Shown piece by piece: positions 8,413-16,593 of a stretch of DNA of 64,000 nt. Numbering within the stretch: the first letter of the stretch is position 1; every line of letters starts with the position of its first letter. Source of the DNA: Microbacterium sp. BK668. GTDB lineage: Bacteria; Actinomycetota; Actinomycetes; Actinomycetales; Microbacteriaceae. The stretch lies in assembly GCF_004362195.1 (NCBI RefSeq), contig NZ_SNWG01000001.1, forward strand, positions 434,001 through 498,000, in the 5' to 3' direction. A program made the translations under genes and the position numbers. Below the pieces are notes generated by a model that had not been told where the DNA came from, did not search any database, and was given only the letters and a program-made list of their open reading frames with translations.

Positions 8413-9107
8413 GCGGCTTCTACCTGCGCGGGGCGATCGTCGAGTTCATGCCGACGCCGCTCATCCCCATCCCGAACATCATCGTCTTCCAGTACAACCC
8501 CGAGACCATGTCGCACGCGTGGACCCAGCCCGAGGCTCCGAAGGCGGGCCCGAACCAGACGACCACCAACCCGCTGGCCGTCGAGGGCAATCCGGGCGAG
8601 TCGTTCAGCTTCACCCTCTCGATGGACGCGCAGGACTCGATCGCCGAGGGCGGGGCCTCCGGCGGCCTCGCGACGATCAGCGGCGTCGCCTCCCGGCTCG
8701 CGGCGCTCGAGATGCTGCTGTTCCCCTCTTCCGACACCGAGGGGGGACTGCTCGGCACCGTCTCGGCCCTGATCGGAGGGGGCGGCGGGGGAGGCGTGAA
8801 GCGCAAGGTGCCCGCGTCCACGATCAACACGTGCCTCTTCGTCTGGGGGCCGGGGCGGATCGTCCCCGTGCGCGTGACGGCGCTCACGGTCACCGAGCGC
8901 CTGTACGACACGATCCTCAACCCGGTCAAGGCCGAGGCGCAGATCACCCTCCGGGTGCTCACCGACGAGGAGCTCAAGCACAACGCCGACACCCTCAAGA
9001 CCCTCGCGAAGGCCGCGAACACCTACACCCACGGCCTGCGGCAGGCGCTCGCCGTGGCGAACCTCGTCAACTCCGCCGATTCCGTCCTCGGCATGCTTCC
9101 GATCTGA
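8409..9107 (+). CDS. CIS tube adaptor protein (N-terminal domain of Afp7/Pvc7-type protein)
   Basis: The 232-aa protein has the eCIS tube-adaptor pattern: IPNIIVFQYNPETMSHAW at residues 20-37, then a GESFSFTLSMDAQD strand, VNTCLFVWG-like and VRVTALTVTERLYD motifs, and an AQITLRVLTDEELK C-terminus. Proteins of this family join the inner tube to the baseplate hub, and in Afp7 and Pvc7 the same chain ends in a LysM domain. Here LysM is encoded by the next gene, so the usual protein is split in two. It has ATGA coupling with the upstream gene and a 9-base gap downstream. Confidence 0.85.
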   Translation: MSGFYLRGAIVEFMPTPLIPIPNIIVFQYNPETMSHAWTQPEAPKAGPNQTTTNPLAVEGNPGESFSFTLSMDAQDSIAEGGASGGLATISGVASRLAALEMLLFPSSDTEGGLLGTVSALIGGGGGGGVKRKVPASTINTCLFVWGPGRIVPVRVTALTVTERLYDTILNPVKAEAQITLRVLTDEELKHNADTLKTLAKAANTYTHGLRQALAVANLVNSADSVLGMLPI

Positions 9108-9116
9108 GGCCCGCCC

Positions 9117-9392
9117 GTGTTCACCGCAGACAGCCGCTACGCCGACGCCGGCACGTACCAGGTGACCCTCGCGGACGGCAGGGTCGTCACCGTGACGAAG
9201 GCCGCCCGTCCCGCGGCGACCCGGCTCGTCGGCTGGCACCGCCGGGCGGACGGAGAGCGCCTCGACGTCATCGCCCACCGGTACACCCGCGACGCCACGC
9301 GCGCGTGGCTCCTGTGCGACGCGAACGATGCGCTGTCGCCCGACGCGCTGGCCGCGCACGAGCTCATCGGCATTCCCGGACCGGGGAGGTGA
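9117..9392 (+). CDS. LysM-like eCIS baseplate protein (91 aa)
   Basis: A small LysM-type protein: GWHRRADGERLDVIAHRYTRDATRAW matches the LysM helix (LDxIAxRYxxDxxxW), followed by LLCDANDALSPD and a closing IGIPGPGR. In phage-like particles such domains fold into the hub and hold neighbouring subunits rather than binding peptidoglycan. It starts at a GTG 9 bases after the tube-adaptor stop and ends 1 base before the hub gene. The N-terminal 35 residues are beta-like with no secretion signal. Length and position agree with a stand-alone version of the Afp7 C-terminal domain. Confidence 0.8.
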   Translation: MFTADSRYADAGTYQVTLADGRVVTVTKAARPAATRLVGWHRRADGERLDVIAHRYTRDATRAWLLCDANDALSPDALAAHELIGIPGPGR

Positions 9393-9393
9393 C

Positions 9394-10482
9394 ATGTCGG
9401 AGTATCAAGTGCTCTTCGAGGGTGCACCCGTGGACAAGGACTTCTACGAGCAGATCAGCCGCCTCGAGGTGGAGGAGAACGCCGACCTTCCCGGCGCGAT
9501 CTCGCTGACGCTGCCCGTCGGCGTCGTGGACGAGGAGCTCACGTGGGTGAGCGATGCCAGGCTGCGGCCCTACGCCAATGTCGCCGTCGTCGCGACGGCC
9601 CCCGACGCGGCCGACGAGTGCATCTTCGACGGGTACGTCCTCACGCATAAGGTGCACCTGCCCAGCGGCACCGCCGGGGCGACCGTCGAGGTCTGGGGGC
9701 AGGACGCGACCGTGCTCATGGGCATGACCGAGCACGTCAAGGTGTGGTCGGGGATGACCGAGGCCGATGTGGCCGAGCAGATCTTCTCGAGCTACGGCAT
9801 CGCCGCGGCATCCGCCAACGGCACGCAGCCCGGCCCGACGCACAGCGACGACGAGCACGCGCTCGTCCAGCGCGGCTCGGATGCCGAGTTCCTCCGCCGG
9901 CTCGCGCGGCGCACCGGCCGATGGTTCCGCGTCTTCGCCGGCGAGAAGGCCGGCGCGCGGTCCGGGTGGTTCGCGCCGCCCGGCACCGACGCGGAGCCTG
10001 TCGTGACGATCGGCGTGACCGACCCCGCGACGTCCGCCGTTCCGGTTCTGGACTTCTCGTGGGATGCCTCGCGTCCCACCGCCGTCGAAGCGCGTCAGGT
10101 GAGCCTCGCCGACAACGACAAGACCGGGGTCAGCGCCGCGACGAGCGCATCGGGCCTGTCTCCCCTCGATGCCAGGACTCTCGCGGACTTCGCCGGGAAG
10201 GAGCGCACCGTGCTGCTGACCGCCGCAGCCGACACGACGGAGCTGCCCGACCGGAGCGCCGGCCTGCTCCGGGAGTCGAACTGGTTCGTCCGCTGCGAGG
10301 GCACGACCGACGTGAACGTGCTCAAGCGCGTGCTCCGGGTCGGGCAGGTCGTCGCCGTCGAGGGCTGCGGCTCGCTCCTGTCGGGCAGGTACCTCGTCTG
10401 GAGCGTGCGGCACACCTTCACGACGCAGGCGCACGCGATGTCCTTCGCGCTCGTGAGCAACACCGTCGGGCCGGAGGCGTGA
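9394..10482 (+). CDS. VgrG/gpD-like baseplate hub protein
   Basis: The 362-aa protein corresponds to the Afp8/Pvc8 N-terminal part (phage late control gene D, T4 gp27-like), which forms the trimeric hub below the tube. Recognisable features are FYEQISRLEVEENADLPG (residues 16-33), the CIFDGYVLTHKVHL strand pair, the helix MTEADVAEQIFSSYGI, and QRGSDAEFLRRLARRTGRWF, a highly conserved gpD/VgrG motif. The spike OB domain that is fused in Pvc8 is encoded separately by the next gene. There is a GGGAGGTGAC ribosome site just before the ATG. The stop shares one base with the next start. Confidence 0.92.
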   Translation: MSEYQVLFEGAPVDKDFYEQISRLEVEENADLPGAISLTLPVGVVDEELTWVSDARLRPYANVAVVATAPDAADECIFDGYVLTHKVHLPSGTAGATVEVWGQDATVLMGMTEHVKVWSGMTEADVAEQIFSSYGIAAASANGTQPGPTHSDDEHALVQRGSDAEFLRRLARRTGRWFRVFAGEKAGARSGWFAPPGTDAEPVVTIGVTDPATSAVPVLDFSWDASRPTAVEARQVSLADNDKTGVSAATSASGLSPLDARTLADFAGKERTVLLTAAADTTELPDRSAGLLRESNWFVRCEGTTDVNVLKRVLRVGQVVAVEGCGSLLSGRYLVWSVRHTFTTQAHAMSFALVSNTVGPEA

Positions 10483-10988
10483 TGACCGACGAACTGCTCC
10501 ACGAGCTCGCCGACCAGCTCCGGCACCGCTACTACGGCAAGTACCGCGGCGTGGTCGAGGAGGTGGATGCCGCCCGGATGCGCGTCAAGGCGACCGTCCC
10601 GGCCGTCCTCGCCGAGGCCTCGGCCTGGGCCACGCCCTGCGTGCCCTTCGCCGGCAAGGGCGAGGGCTTCGCGTTCCTTCCGGCCGTCGGCTCCGGCGTG
10701 TGGATCGAATTCGAGGGCGGCGACGTGCACTACCCGATCTGGACGGGCTGCTTCTGGTTCGACGACGAGATCCCCGAGGACGTCGCCCCGAACGTCCGGG
10801 TGCTCGCCACCGCCGGGGGCCTCAAGATCGTGCTCGACGACGACGCGGGCGAGCTGCGCATCGAGGACGGCAACGGCGCCACGATCGCCTTCGACTCGTC
10901 GGGCGTCACGACGACGCGCGACGGATCGTCGGTCGCGGTGACGTCCTCGAGCGTCTCGGTCAACGACGGCGCGCTGGAGGTGACGTGA
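10482..10988 (+). CDS. gp5/gpV-like OB-fold spike base protein
   Basis: The 168-aa protein has the OB fold of baseplate spike proteins (gpV/gp5 type): YYGKYRGVVEEVDAARMRVK, then VPFAGKGEGFAFLPAVGSGVWIEFEGGD, and YPIWTGCFWF, the usual end of this domain (residues 15-95). The C-terminal 70 residues are repetitive short strands (LKIVLDDDAGELRIEDGNG, SSVAVTSSSVSVND), typical of the intertwined beta-helical needle. In the particle it would sit under the hub and carry the PAAR tip encoded next. It overlaps both neighbours by one base. Confidence 0.92.
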   Translation: MTDELLHELADQLRHRYYGKYRGVVEEVDAARMRVKATVPAVLAEASAWATPCVPFAGKGEGFAFLPAVGSGVWIEFEGGDVHYPIWTGCFWFDDEIPEDVAPNVRVLATAGGLKIVLDDDAGELRIEDGNGATIAFDSSGVTTTRDGSSVAVTSSSVSVNDGALEVT

Positions 10989-11317
10989 TGGGCACCTTCC
11001 TCACCGCGTCGGCGAGCCTCCTGTGCCCCCACGGCGGCAAGGTGATGCCCGTGCCCGGCACGACGCAGGTGCGCATCGGCGGCGAGCCGGTCGTGCTCGC
11101 CGGCGACACCTTCCCCATCGGAGGCTGCGTCTTCAACGTCGCCGGATCGCCGCATCCCTGCCTCACCGTCGAGTGGATCGTCACGGCGCAGCGCTCGACC
11201 ATGGTGCAGGATCAGCCGCTGACGACCGACAGCGTCGGGCTGTGCAAGGCCGGCGACGAGGCCGTGCAGGGACCGGTGCAGATCGTCAGCACGCAGACGA
11301 GAGTGAGCGGGCTGTGA
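10988..11317 (+). CDS. PAAR-like spike tip protein
   Basis: The 109-aa protein caps the spike. LLCPHGGKVMPVPGT at the N-terminus and GDTFPIGGCVFNVAGSPHPCLTVEW in the middle are typical of PAAR-like (DUF4280-type) tips, in which Cys and His residues bind a metal at the point. Candidate ligands here are C13, H15 and the Cys/His of SPHPC. It is encoded directly after the spike protein, with TGATG-type overlap, and ends inside the start of the gp25 gene. The length is normal for a tip without an attached toxin domain. Confidence 0.88.
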   Translation: MGTFLTASASLLCPHGGKVMPVPGTTQVRIGGEPVVLAGDTFPIGGCVFNVAGSPHPCLTVEWIVTAQRSTMVQDQPLTTDSVGLCKAGDEAVQGPVQIVSTQTRVSGL

Positions 11318-11706
11318 TCCGGCACGACTTCGCCCACCCGCTGCGCGTCGACGCGGCATCCCACCAGATCGCGCGCACCGACTACGCCCGTCACGTGAGC
11401 CAGCTCGTGAAGCAGCTGCTGCTGACGAGCCCCGGCGAGCGCGTCTGCCTGCCCGAGTTCGGCTGCGGCCTGCGCCGCCTGGTCTTCGCCCCGCAGTCCG
11501 ACGCCCTCGCGGCGACGGTGCGCATCCAGGTCCAGCAGGCGATCGATCGCTGGCTCGCGGACCAGGTGGAGCTGCTGGACGTCGACGTGGCCTCGGGCGC
11601 CGCGACCCCGGGGAGCGGCCTCGACGAGGGAGCCATGCTCATCACGGTGTCGTACGCGCTCGTCGAGACGCGCACGCCCGACAGCGTGACGGTGAGGGTG
11701 GGCTGA
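11314..11706 (+). CDS. gpW/gp25-like baseplate wedge protein
   Basis: The 130-aa protein is the gp25-like wedge component that links the baseplate to the first sheath ring. The EPR-like core is visible as VKQLLLTSPGERVCLPEFGCGLRRLVF; the canonical L.T.PGERV..PEFG sequence is intact. It is followed by the helix VRIQVQQAIDRWL and the strand pair VELLDVDV and MLITVSYALVETRTPDSVTV. A GTG start overlaps the PAAR stop. This is one of the most conserved eCIS components, so the call is firm. Confidence 0.94.
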   Translation: MIRHDFAHPLRVDAASHQIARTDYARHVSQLVKQLLLTSPGERVCLPEFGCGLRRLVFAPQSDALAATVRIQVQQAIDRWLADQVELLDVDVASGAATPGSGLDEGAMLITVSYALVETRTPDSVTVRVG

Positions 11707-11707
11707 C

Positions 11708-14128
11708 ATGCCGGACCGTCTCACCGACCTCGTCGCCTCGACGACGCTGAACGGGATCGACTTCGTCGAGATCGGCGATCCCGCGCAGACGCTCCTGCGC
11801 GTCCACTTCCTCAACACGGTGACGGTCGAAGGAACGCTCGCGGCGACGACCCCGGTCCGCATCACCGGCGGCGAGACGGTGGCCGCGGTCCCCGTCGAGC
11901 CCATCGGCGGGGCCGACTGGACGACGGATGACGCGGGCCGCCCCGTGCTGACGGTGCGCACGCCCTTCCCCGGCGACTTCTCGCACTACCGCCTGTCGGT
12001 CGCGAGCACCGCGCTCGACCCCTTCTTCGCCACCATCCTGTTCACGTTCAAGGCGGGGTGCCCGTCCACGCTCGACTGCGCCGACGACGAGGAATGCGAG
12101 CCGGACGACACCCCCGCGCCCGCGATCGACTACCTCGCGAAGGACTTCACGAGCCTGCGCGCCGCGCTGCTCGACTACACCGCCTCCGCCTATCCGAGAT
12201 GGGTCGAGCGGGATGAGCCCGACGTCGGGATGATGCTGGTCGAGCTCCTGAGCGCCGCAGGCGACGACCTCTCCTACCTCCAGGACCGCATCACCGGCGA
12301 ATCGGCCCTCGCGACCGCGACCCAGCAGGTATCGGCGGTGCGTCATGCCCGGCTCGTCGACTACGAGCCGACGCCCGCGACCTCGGCGGAGACCCTCGTG
12401 CAGATCGACGTCGCCTTCCCGGGCCTCGCCCGGGGCCTCACGATCGGCGCCGGCCTCCCCGACGGGTCGACCCTGCCGTTCGAGCTCGGCGGGCCGCTGC
12501 TCGACCCCGACTCCGGGGCGCTGCGCACCGATCCCCTCGCCGTCGACCCGCGGTGGAATCGCTTCGACCGTACCGGCCCGCAGCCGGTCCCGCGCATCCT
12601 GCCGTACTGGTGGGACGACGCCGTCGTGTGCCTGCCGGCCGGCTCGACGGAGCTGTGGGTGCGCGGGCACGGGTACAGCTTCCCGATCGGCGATCCCCGC
12701 GAGGGCACCGTCGGCCTCGCGGTGCTGCTCGACACCGCCGCCCCGACCGCCGCCGACCCGACCGTCCGCGAGGTCGTGCACCTGACGGGCGCCGCCGAGG
12801 AGGTCGACCCGCTCTACGGCATCGCGCTCACGCACCTCACGTGGGATGCGGGCGAGGCGCTCGCCGTCGAGCACGCGCTCGACCGCACGGTGCTCGCCGG
12901 CAACCTCGTGGCCGCGGTCGAGGGGCAGCGGTACACGGAGCGATTCGTGATCGAGCCCGACCCGGGCGGTCCCGACGCCCCGCTCGCGGCGGTCGTGCGC
13001 AGCGGACCCGACGCCGGGTGCGACGACGCGACGCCGCAGTACCTCCACACCCTCGAGGCGGGCACGCTCGCGTGGGTGCGCGAGGGGAGCGCCCGCCTCC
13101 CCGAGATCGCGGTCGTCGAGCTTCCCGAGACCGCGGGAGACACCGCGACCATCTGGCGCTGGCGCCGCACCCTTCTCGATGCCGATCTCTTCGAGCAGGC
13201 CTACACGGTGGATCCCGTCGTCTACCGCGACCTTCGCCGCTCGCCCCGCGACCTGCCGTGGTTCGAGTACGACGGAGACGACGGCGACTCGGTGCGCTTC
13301 GGCGACGGGGTCTTCGGCGAGCTCCCGCCGACGGGGGCCCGCTTCGAGGTGACCTATCGCACGACGGCGGGAGCGACGGGGAACGTCGCGGCCGACGCCG
13401 TCACCATCGTCGGGGACGACCTCGCCGGCATCGTCCTCTCCGCGACCAACCCCTTCCCGGCGGCGGGCGGCGAGGACCGCGAGTCGATCGCGCACATCCG
13501 CGACAATGCGCCGTACGCGTTCCGGGCTCGTCAGTTCCGCGCCGTCCGCGCGGAGGACTACACCGCTACGGCCAAGGAGCTGCCGTGGGTCCTCGACGCG
13601 GGGACGAGGGTGCGCTGGACGGGAAGCTGGCTCAGCGTCTTCACCACCGCGCAGCCCCCGACGGGCGAGGCGCCGAGCACCGGGCAGACCGGCGAGCTCG
13701 TCGAGCTGCTCGATCGGCGAAGGCTGGCCGGCTACGACGTGCACACGCCGGCTCCCCGGTATGTGGGACTGGACCTCGTCGTGACGGTGTGCGCCCTGCC
13801 CGGCGCGCGACGCGGTGAGGTGGAGGAAGCCGTCCTCGACGAGCTCGGCACGGGGCGCACGTGCGACGGACGGCTCGGCTTCTTCGCGCCGGGCCGGCTG
13901 CGGTTCGGCGCACCACTGGAGCGCAGCGAGCTCGAGGCATCCGTCCAGCGCGCATCCGGCGTCGACGGCGTCGTGTCGGTGCGGTACCGCCGCCGGGGGC
14001 ACGTGCCCTGGTATCGCCCGATGCCCGAGGTCGTCTCGGTCGGCCTCGATGAGATCCTCCGTGCCGACAACGACGCGAACCGCCCCGACCGCGGGTCGAT
14101 CCGGGTCGTGGTGAAGGGGGTGGCGTGA
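11708..14128 (+). CDS. Baseplate J-like assembly protein
   Basis: The 806-aa protein matches the large eCIS baseplate wedge proteins (Afp11-type, gpJ/gp6-like). Key parts are AIDYLAKDFTSLRAALLDY and DEPDVGMMLVELLSAAGDDLSYLQDR near residues 135-195, the typical signature of putative baseplate assembly proteins. A long beta-rich middle follows, then VRFGDGVFGELPPTGARFEVTYRT and the AYAFRARQFRAVRAEDYTATAKEL core (about 600-640). It ends in a wedge-like domain (RSELEASVQRASGVDGVVSV). It lies 1 base after gp25 and its stop shares one base with the next ATG. Expected to form the hexameric baseplate periphery. Confidence 0.92.
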   Translation: MPDRLTDLVASTTLNGIDFVEIGDPAQTLLRVHFLNTVTVEGTLAATTPVRITGGETVAAVPVEPIGGADWTTDDAGRPVLTVRTPFPGDFSHYRLSVASTALDPFFATILFTFKAGCPSTLDCADDEECEPDDTPAPAIDYLAKDFTSLRAALLDYTASAYPRWVERDEPDVGMMLVELLSAAGDDLSYLQDRITGESALATATQQVSAVRHARLVDYEPTPATSAETLVQIDVAFPGLARGLTIGAGLPDGSTLPFELGGPLLDPDSGALRTDPLAVDPRWNRFDRTGPQPVPRILPYWWDDAVVCLPAGSTELWVRGHGYSFPIGDPREGTVGLAVLLDTAAPTAADPTVREVVHLTGAAEEVDPLYGIALTHLTWDAGEALAVEHALDRTVLAGNLVAAVEGQRYTERFVIEPDPGGPDAPLAAVVRSGPDAGCDDATPQYLHTLEAGTLAWVREGSARLPEIAVVELPETAGDTATIWRWRRTLLDADLFEQAYTVDPVVYRDLRRSPRDLPWFEYDGDDGDSVRFGDGVFGELPPTGARFEVTYRTTAGATGNVAADAVTIVGDDLAGIVLSATNPFPAAGGEDRESIAHIRDNAPYAFRARQFRAVRAEDYTATAKELPWVLDAGTRVRWTGSWLSVFTTAQPPTGEAPSTGQTGELVELLDRRRLAGYDVHTPAPRYVGLDLVVTVCALPGARRGEVEEAVLDELGTGRTCDGRLGFFAPGRLRFGAPLERSELEASVQRASGVDGVVSVRYRRRGHVPWYRPMPEVVSVGLDEILRADNDANRPDRGSIRVVVKGVA

Positions 14129-16593
14129 TGTCGTGCGGGTGCGGATGCGGATGCGAGACAGGGTGCGGCACGAGGCCCGACCGCGTTCCGGTCTGGAATG
14201 CCGCCGGCGCCGACCGGCTGGCATACCGGATCGGCACCTTCGCGACGTTCCGTCGCGCGCTCCTGCAGCAGCTCGATGGGGAGCGGGAGCTCGCCGGATG
14301 GCAGCCGAGCGCCGGCGACGACCTCGGACTCGCGATGCTCGACGCGTGGGCGTACATCGCCGACATCCTCACCTTCTACAACGAGCGCTACGCGAACGAG
14401 CACTATCTGCGCACGGCGCAGCTGCCCGAGAGCGTCGCGGGGCTCGTGGGGCTGCTCGGCTACCGCCCGCGGCCGGCGATCGCGGCGACGGGCCGGCTGG
14501 CCGTCATCGCGTCGGGTCCGGGGCCGCTCGTCGTGCCGAAGGGGCTGGCGATCGCGAGCAAGGCGAGCCCCGGCATCGCCTCCCAGACCTTCGAAGTCGA
14601 CGAGGAGGCGCGGTTCGAGCGACCGTCGAGCGTTCCGGCGCCGCCGGCGGGGATGACGGATGCCCCGCCTCTCGCCGGCCCCCCTCCGTCGGCCCCGCCC
14701 GGCACCGCGGAGGTGCCCGCCCAGCCGCGGCTTCTCGCGCGCGGAGGGGTGCTGCTGAAGGGCACCCAGACACTGAAGACCGGGGAGCGACTGCTGCTGG
14801 TGACCAAGACGTGGGGATCGGCGGATGCGCCGGCGGTCGTGGTGAAGGTCACCGGGACCGCCGTGGAGGTCGACGCGCACTCCCGCAAGAACACCCGGGT
14901 CCTCCTCGAGGGCGCGGTCGGCCTGCCCTCGAACGCCGCCTCCGGCGCCTACCGCCTCTTGCGGCCGACGCGCGCGGGCCACCTCACGACGCTCCCGGCC
15001 GGAGCGGCGGCCGTCGCCTCGGGCACGCTCGTGCTCGACGCACCGGCCCGGCACCTCGCCGCGGGCGACCCGCTGCTGGTCGAGGTCCCGGGTGCGGGAG
15101 TGGGCGGCAGCCCCGGGTCGGGGTTCGACGTGGTGCGGCTCACGGATTACGCCGAGGTGCTGTGGTACGCCAATGCGCTGGCCGGCACGCCCTCGGTCCC
15201 GCCGGCCGGAGACGTCCCCGGCATCCCCCTGCAGGTGGCGAAGCTGACCGTCCAGGCGCGGTCGGGGGTCAGCCTTCCCTCGCGCTACGGGTCGCAGGCG
15301 GCGAAGGTGGTCGTGCAGAGCGGATGGCGCGAGGTGGGCGTGCTCCTGGACACCGCCGTGCGGGCGCTCAGCGCCGTGCCCTCCTCCGTGACGCTCGCCG
15401 CGCCGCCGGCCGCCGCGGCGGGGGTCGCCGTTCCCGCCCTCGTCGAGGACGGCAAGGGCGGCGGCGCCGAGGTGCAGGCCGTGCCGGTGGCGGGGACGAG
15501 CGCCGTGGCCCTCTCGGGGGGTGCCGCGTCGCTCGAGCCGCCGCTGCGCGTGCTGTGGGACGTCATCGAGGTGAGCCGCGGGGCCACCGTGCGCGGGGAA
15601 CAGCTCGGACGGGGGGATGCCTCGGCCGCCGGTCAGGACTTCGCCCTCGCGAAGTCGCCGGTCACGTTCCGCGCCGACTTTCCCGGGCGCTCGGGCGACG
15701 GCTACTCCTCCACGATCGAGCTCGTCGTCGACGGACGGCGCTGGGCCGAGGTGCCGAGCCTCTACGGCCGCGGCCCGAGCGACGAGGTCTTCGCGACATG
15801 GAACGACGAGGAGGGGAAGACCCACGTGCGCACGGGTGACGGCGTGGCGGGGCGCCGACTGCCGACCGGAGCCGTGGTGACGGCCGATTACCGCGTCGGC
15901 GCGGGCGCCGCCGTGCCGCCTCCAGGCGCGCTCACGCAGCTGCTCTCCACGCCGCCGAACCTCCGGTCGGTGCGCAATCCGGTTCCCCCGGGCGGAGGAT
16001 CCGACGCACAGCCCGCCGATGAGATCCGCGATCTCGCGCCGAGATCGGTGCTGACCTTCGGCCGGGCGATCTCGGGCGACGACTATGCCGCGTGCGCGGC
16101 GGCGGCGCCGGGGGTTGTGCGGGCCACGACCGTGTGGGCCTTCGACGCGACGGAGCAGCGGCCGACCGTGAGCGTGTACGTCGGTGACGACGCCGCCGCC
16201 GTCGACGCCGCCCGGGCGGCGCTGCGCGCACAGGCCGATCCGAACCGGCCGCTGACCGTGCTCCCCGCGGTGCGGGTACCGGCGGCCCTCAAGGTCGTGC
16301 TCACCGTCGACTCCCAGTACGTCATCGGGCCCGTCATCGACCGGGCTCGGCGGGCGGTGCTCGACGAGCTCTTCGCGCCCGGCATCCTCGCGCTCGGCGA
16401 ACCGCTCTACCGGAGCGAGCTCGAACGCGTCCTGACCGATGTGCCCGGCGTGCTCGCGAGCCGGCAGCTGCGGTTCTACTGGATCCGCGGCGGCCTGCAC
16501 ATCTCCGCCGGCGCCCGCTTCCACCCGGGGGACGGCGGGTTCTTCCACCTGCTGCCCCAGCTGGTGCTGCTCACGGGGGAGGTGGCGCCGTGA
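14128..16593 (+). CDS. Second large baseplate protein with Cys-rich N-terminus
   Basis: The 821-aa protein shares the wedge architecture of the preceding gene: DDLGLAMLDAWAYIADILTFYNERYANEHYLRTA at residues 57-92, a beta-rich insert, VRTGDGVAGRRLPTGAVVTADYR near 570, and the J-like AISGDDYAACAAAAPGVVRA near 650. It fits Afp12-type proteins. An unusual feature is the start, MSCGCGCGCETGCGTRPD, with five cysteines in the first 14 residues, possibly metal-binding. I chose the ATG at 14128 (ATGA overlap with the upstream stop); a GTG one codon earlier is also in frame. The stop overlaps the next GTG. Confidence 0.88.
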   Translation: MSCGCGCGCETGCGTRPDRVPVWNAAGADRLAYRIGTFATFRRALLQQLDGERELAGWQPSAGDDLGLAMLDAWAYIADILTFYNERYANEHYLRTAQLPESVAGLVGLLGYRPRPAIAATGRLAVIASGPGPLVVPKGLAIASKASPGIASQTFEVDEEARFERPSSVPAPPAGMTDAPPLAGPPPSAPPGTAEVPAQPRLLARGGVLLKGTQTLKTGERLLLVTKTWGSADAPAVVVKVTGTAVEVDAHSRKNTRVLLEGAVGLPSNAASGAYRLLRPTRAGHLTTLPAGAAAVASGTLVLDAPARHLAAGDPLLVEVPGAGVGGSPGSGFDVVRLTDYAEVLWYANALAGTPSVPPAGDVPGIPLQVAKLTVQARSGVSLPSRYGSQAAKVVVQSGWREVGVLLDTAVRALSAVPSSVTLAAPPAAAAGVAVPALVEDGKGGGAEVQAVPVAGTSAVALSGGAASLEPPLRVLWDVIEVSRGATVRGEQLGRGDASAAGQDFALAKSPVTFRADFPGRSGDGYSSTIELVVDGRRWAEVPSLYGRGPSDEVFATWNDEEGKTHVRTGDGVAGRRLPTGAVVTADYRVGAGAAVPPPGALTQLLSTPPNLRSVRNPVPPGGGSDAQPADEIRDLAPRSVLTFGRAISGDDYAACAAAAPGVVRATTVWAFDATEQRPTVSVYVGDDAAAVDAARAALRAQADPNRPLTVLPAVRVPAALKVVLTVDSQYVIGPVIDRARRAVLDELFAPGILALGEPLYRSELERVLTDVPGVLASRQLRFYWIRGGLHISAGARFHPGDGGFFHLLPQLVLLTGEVAP

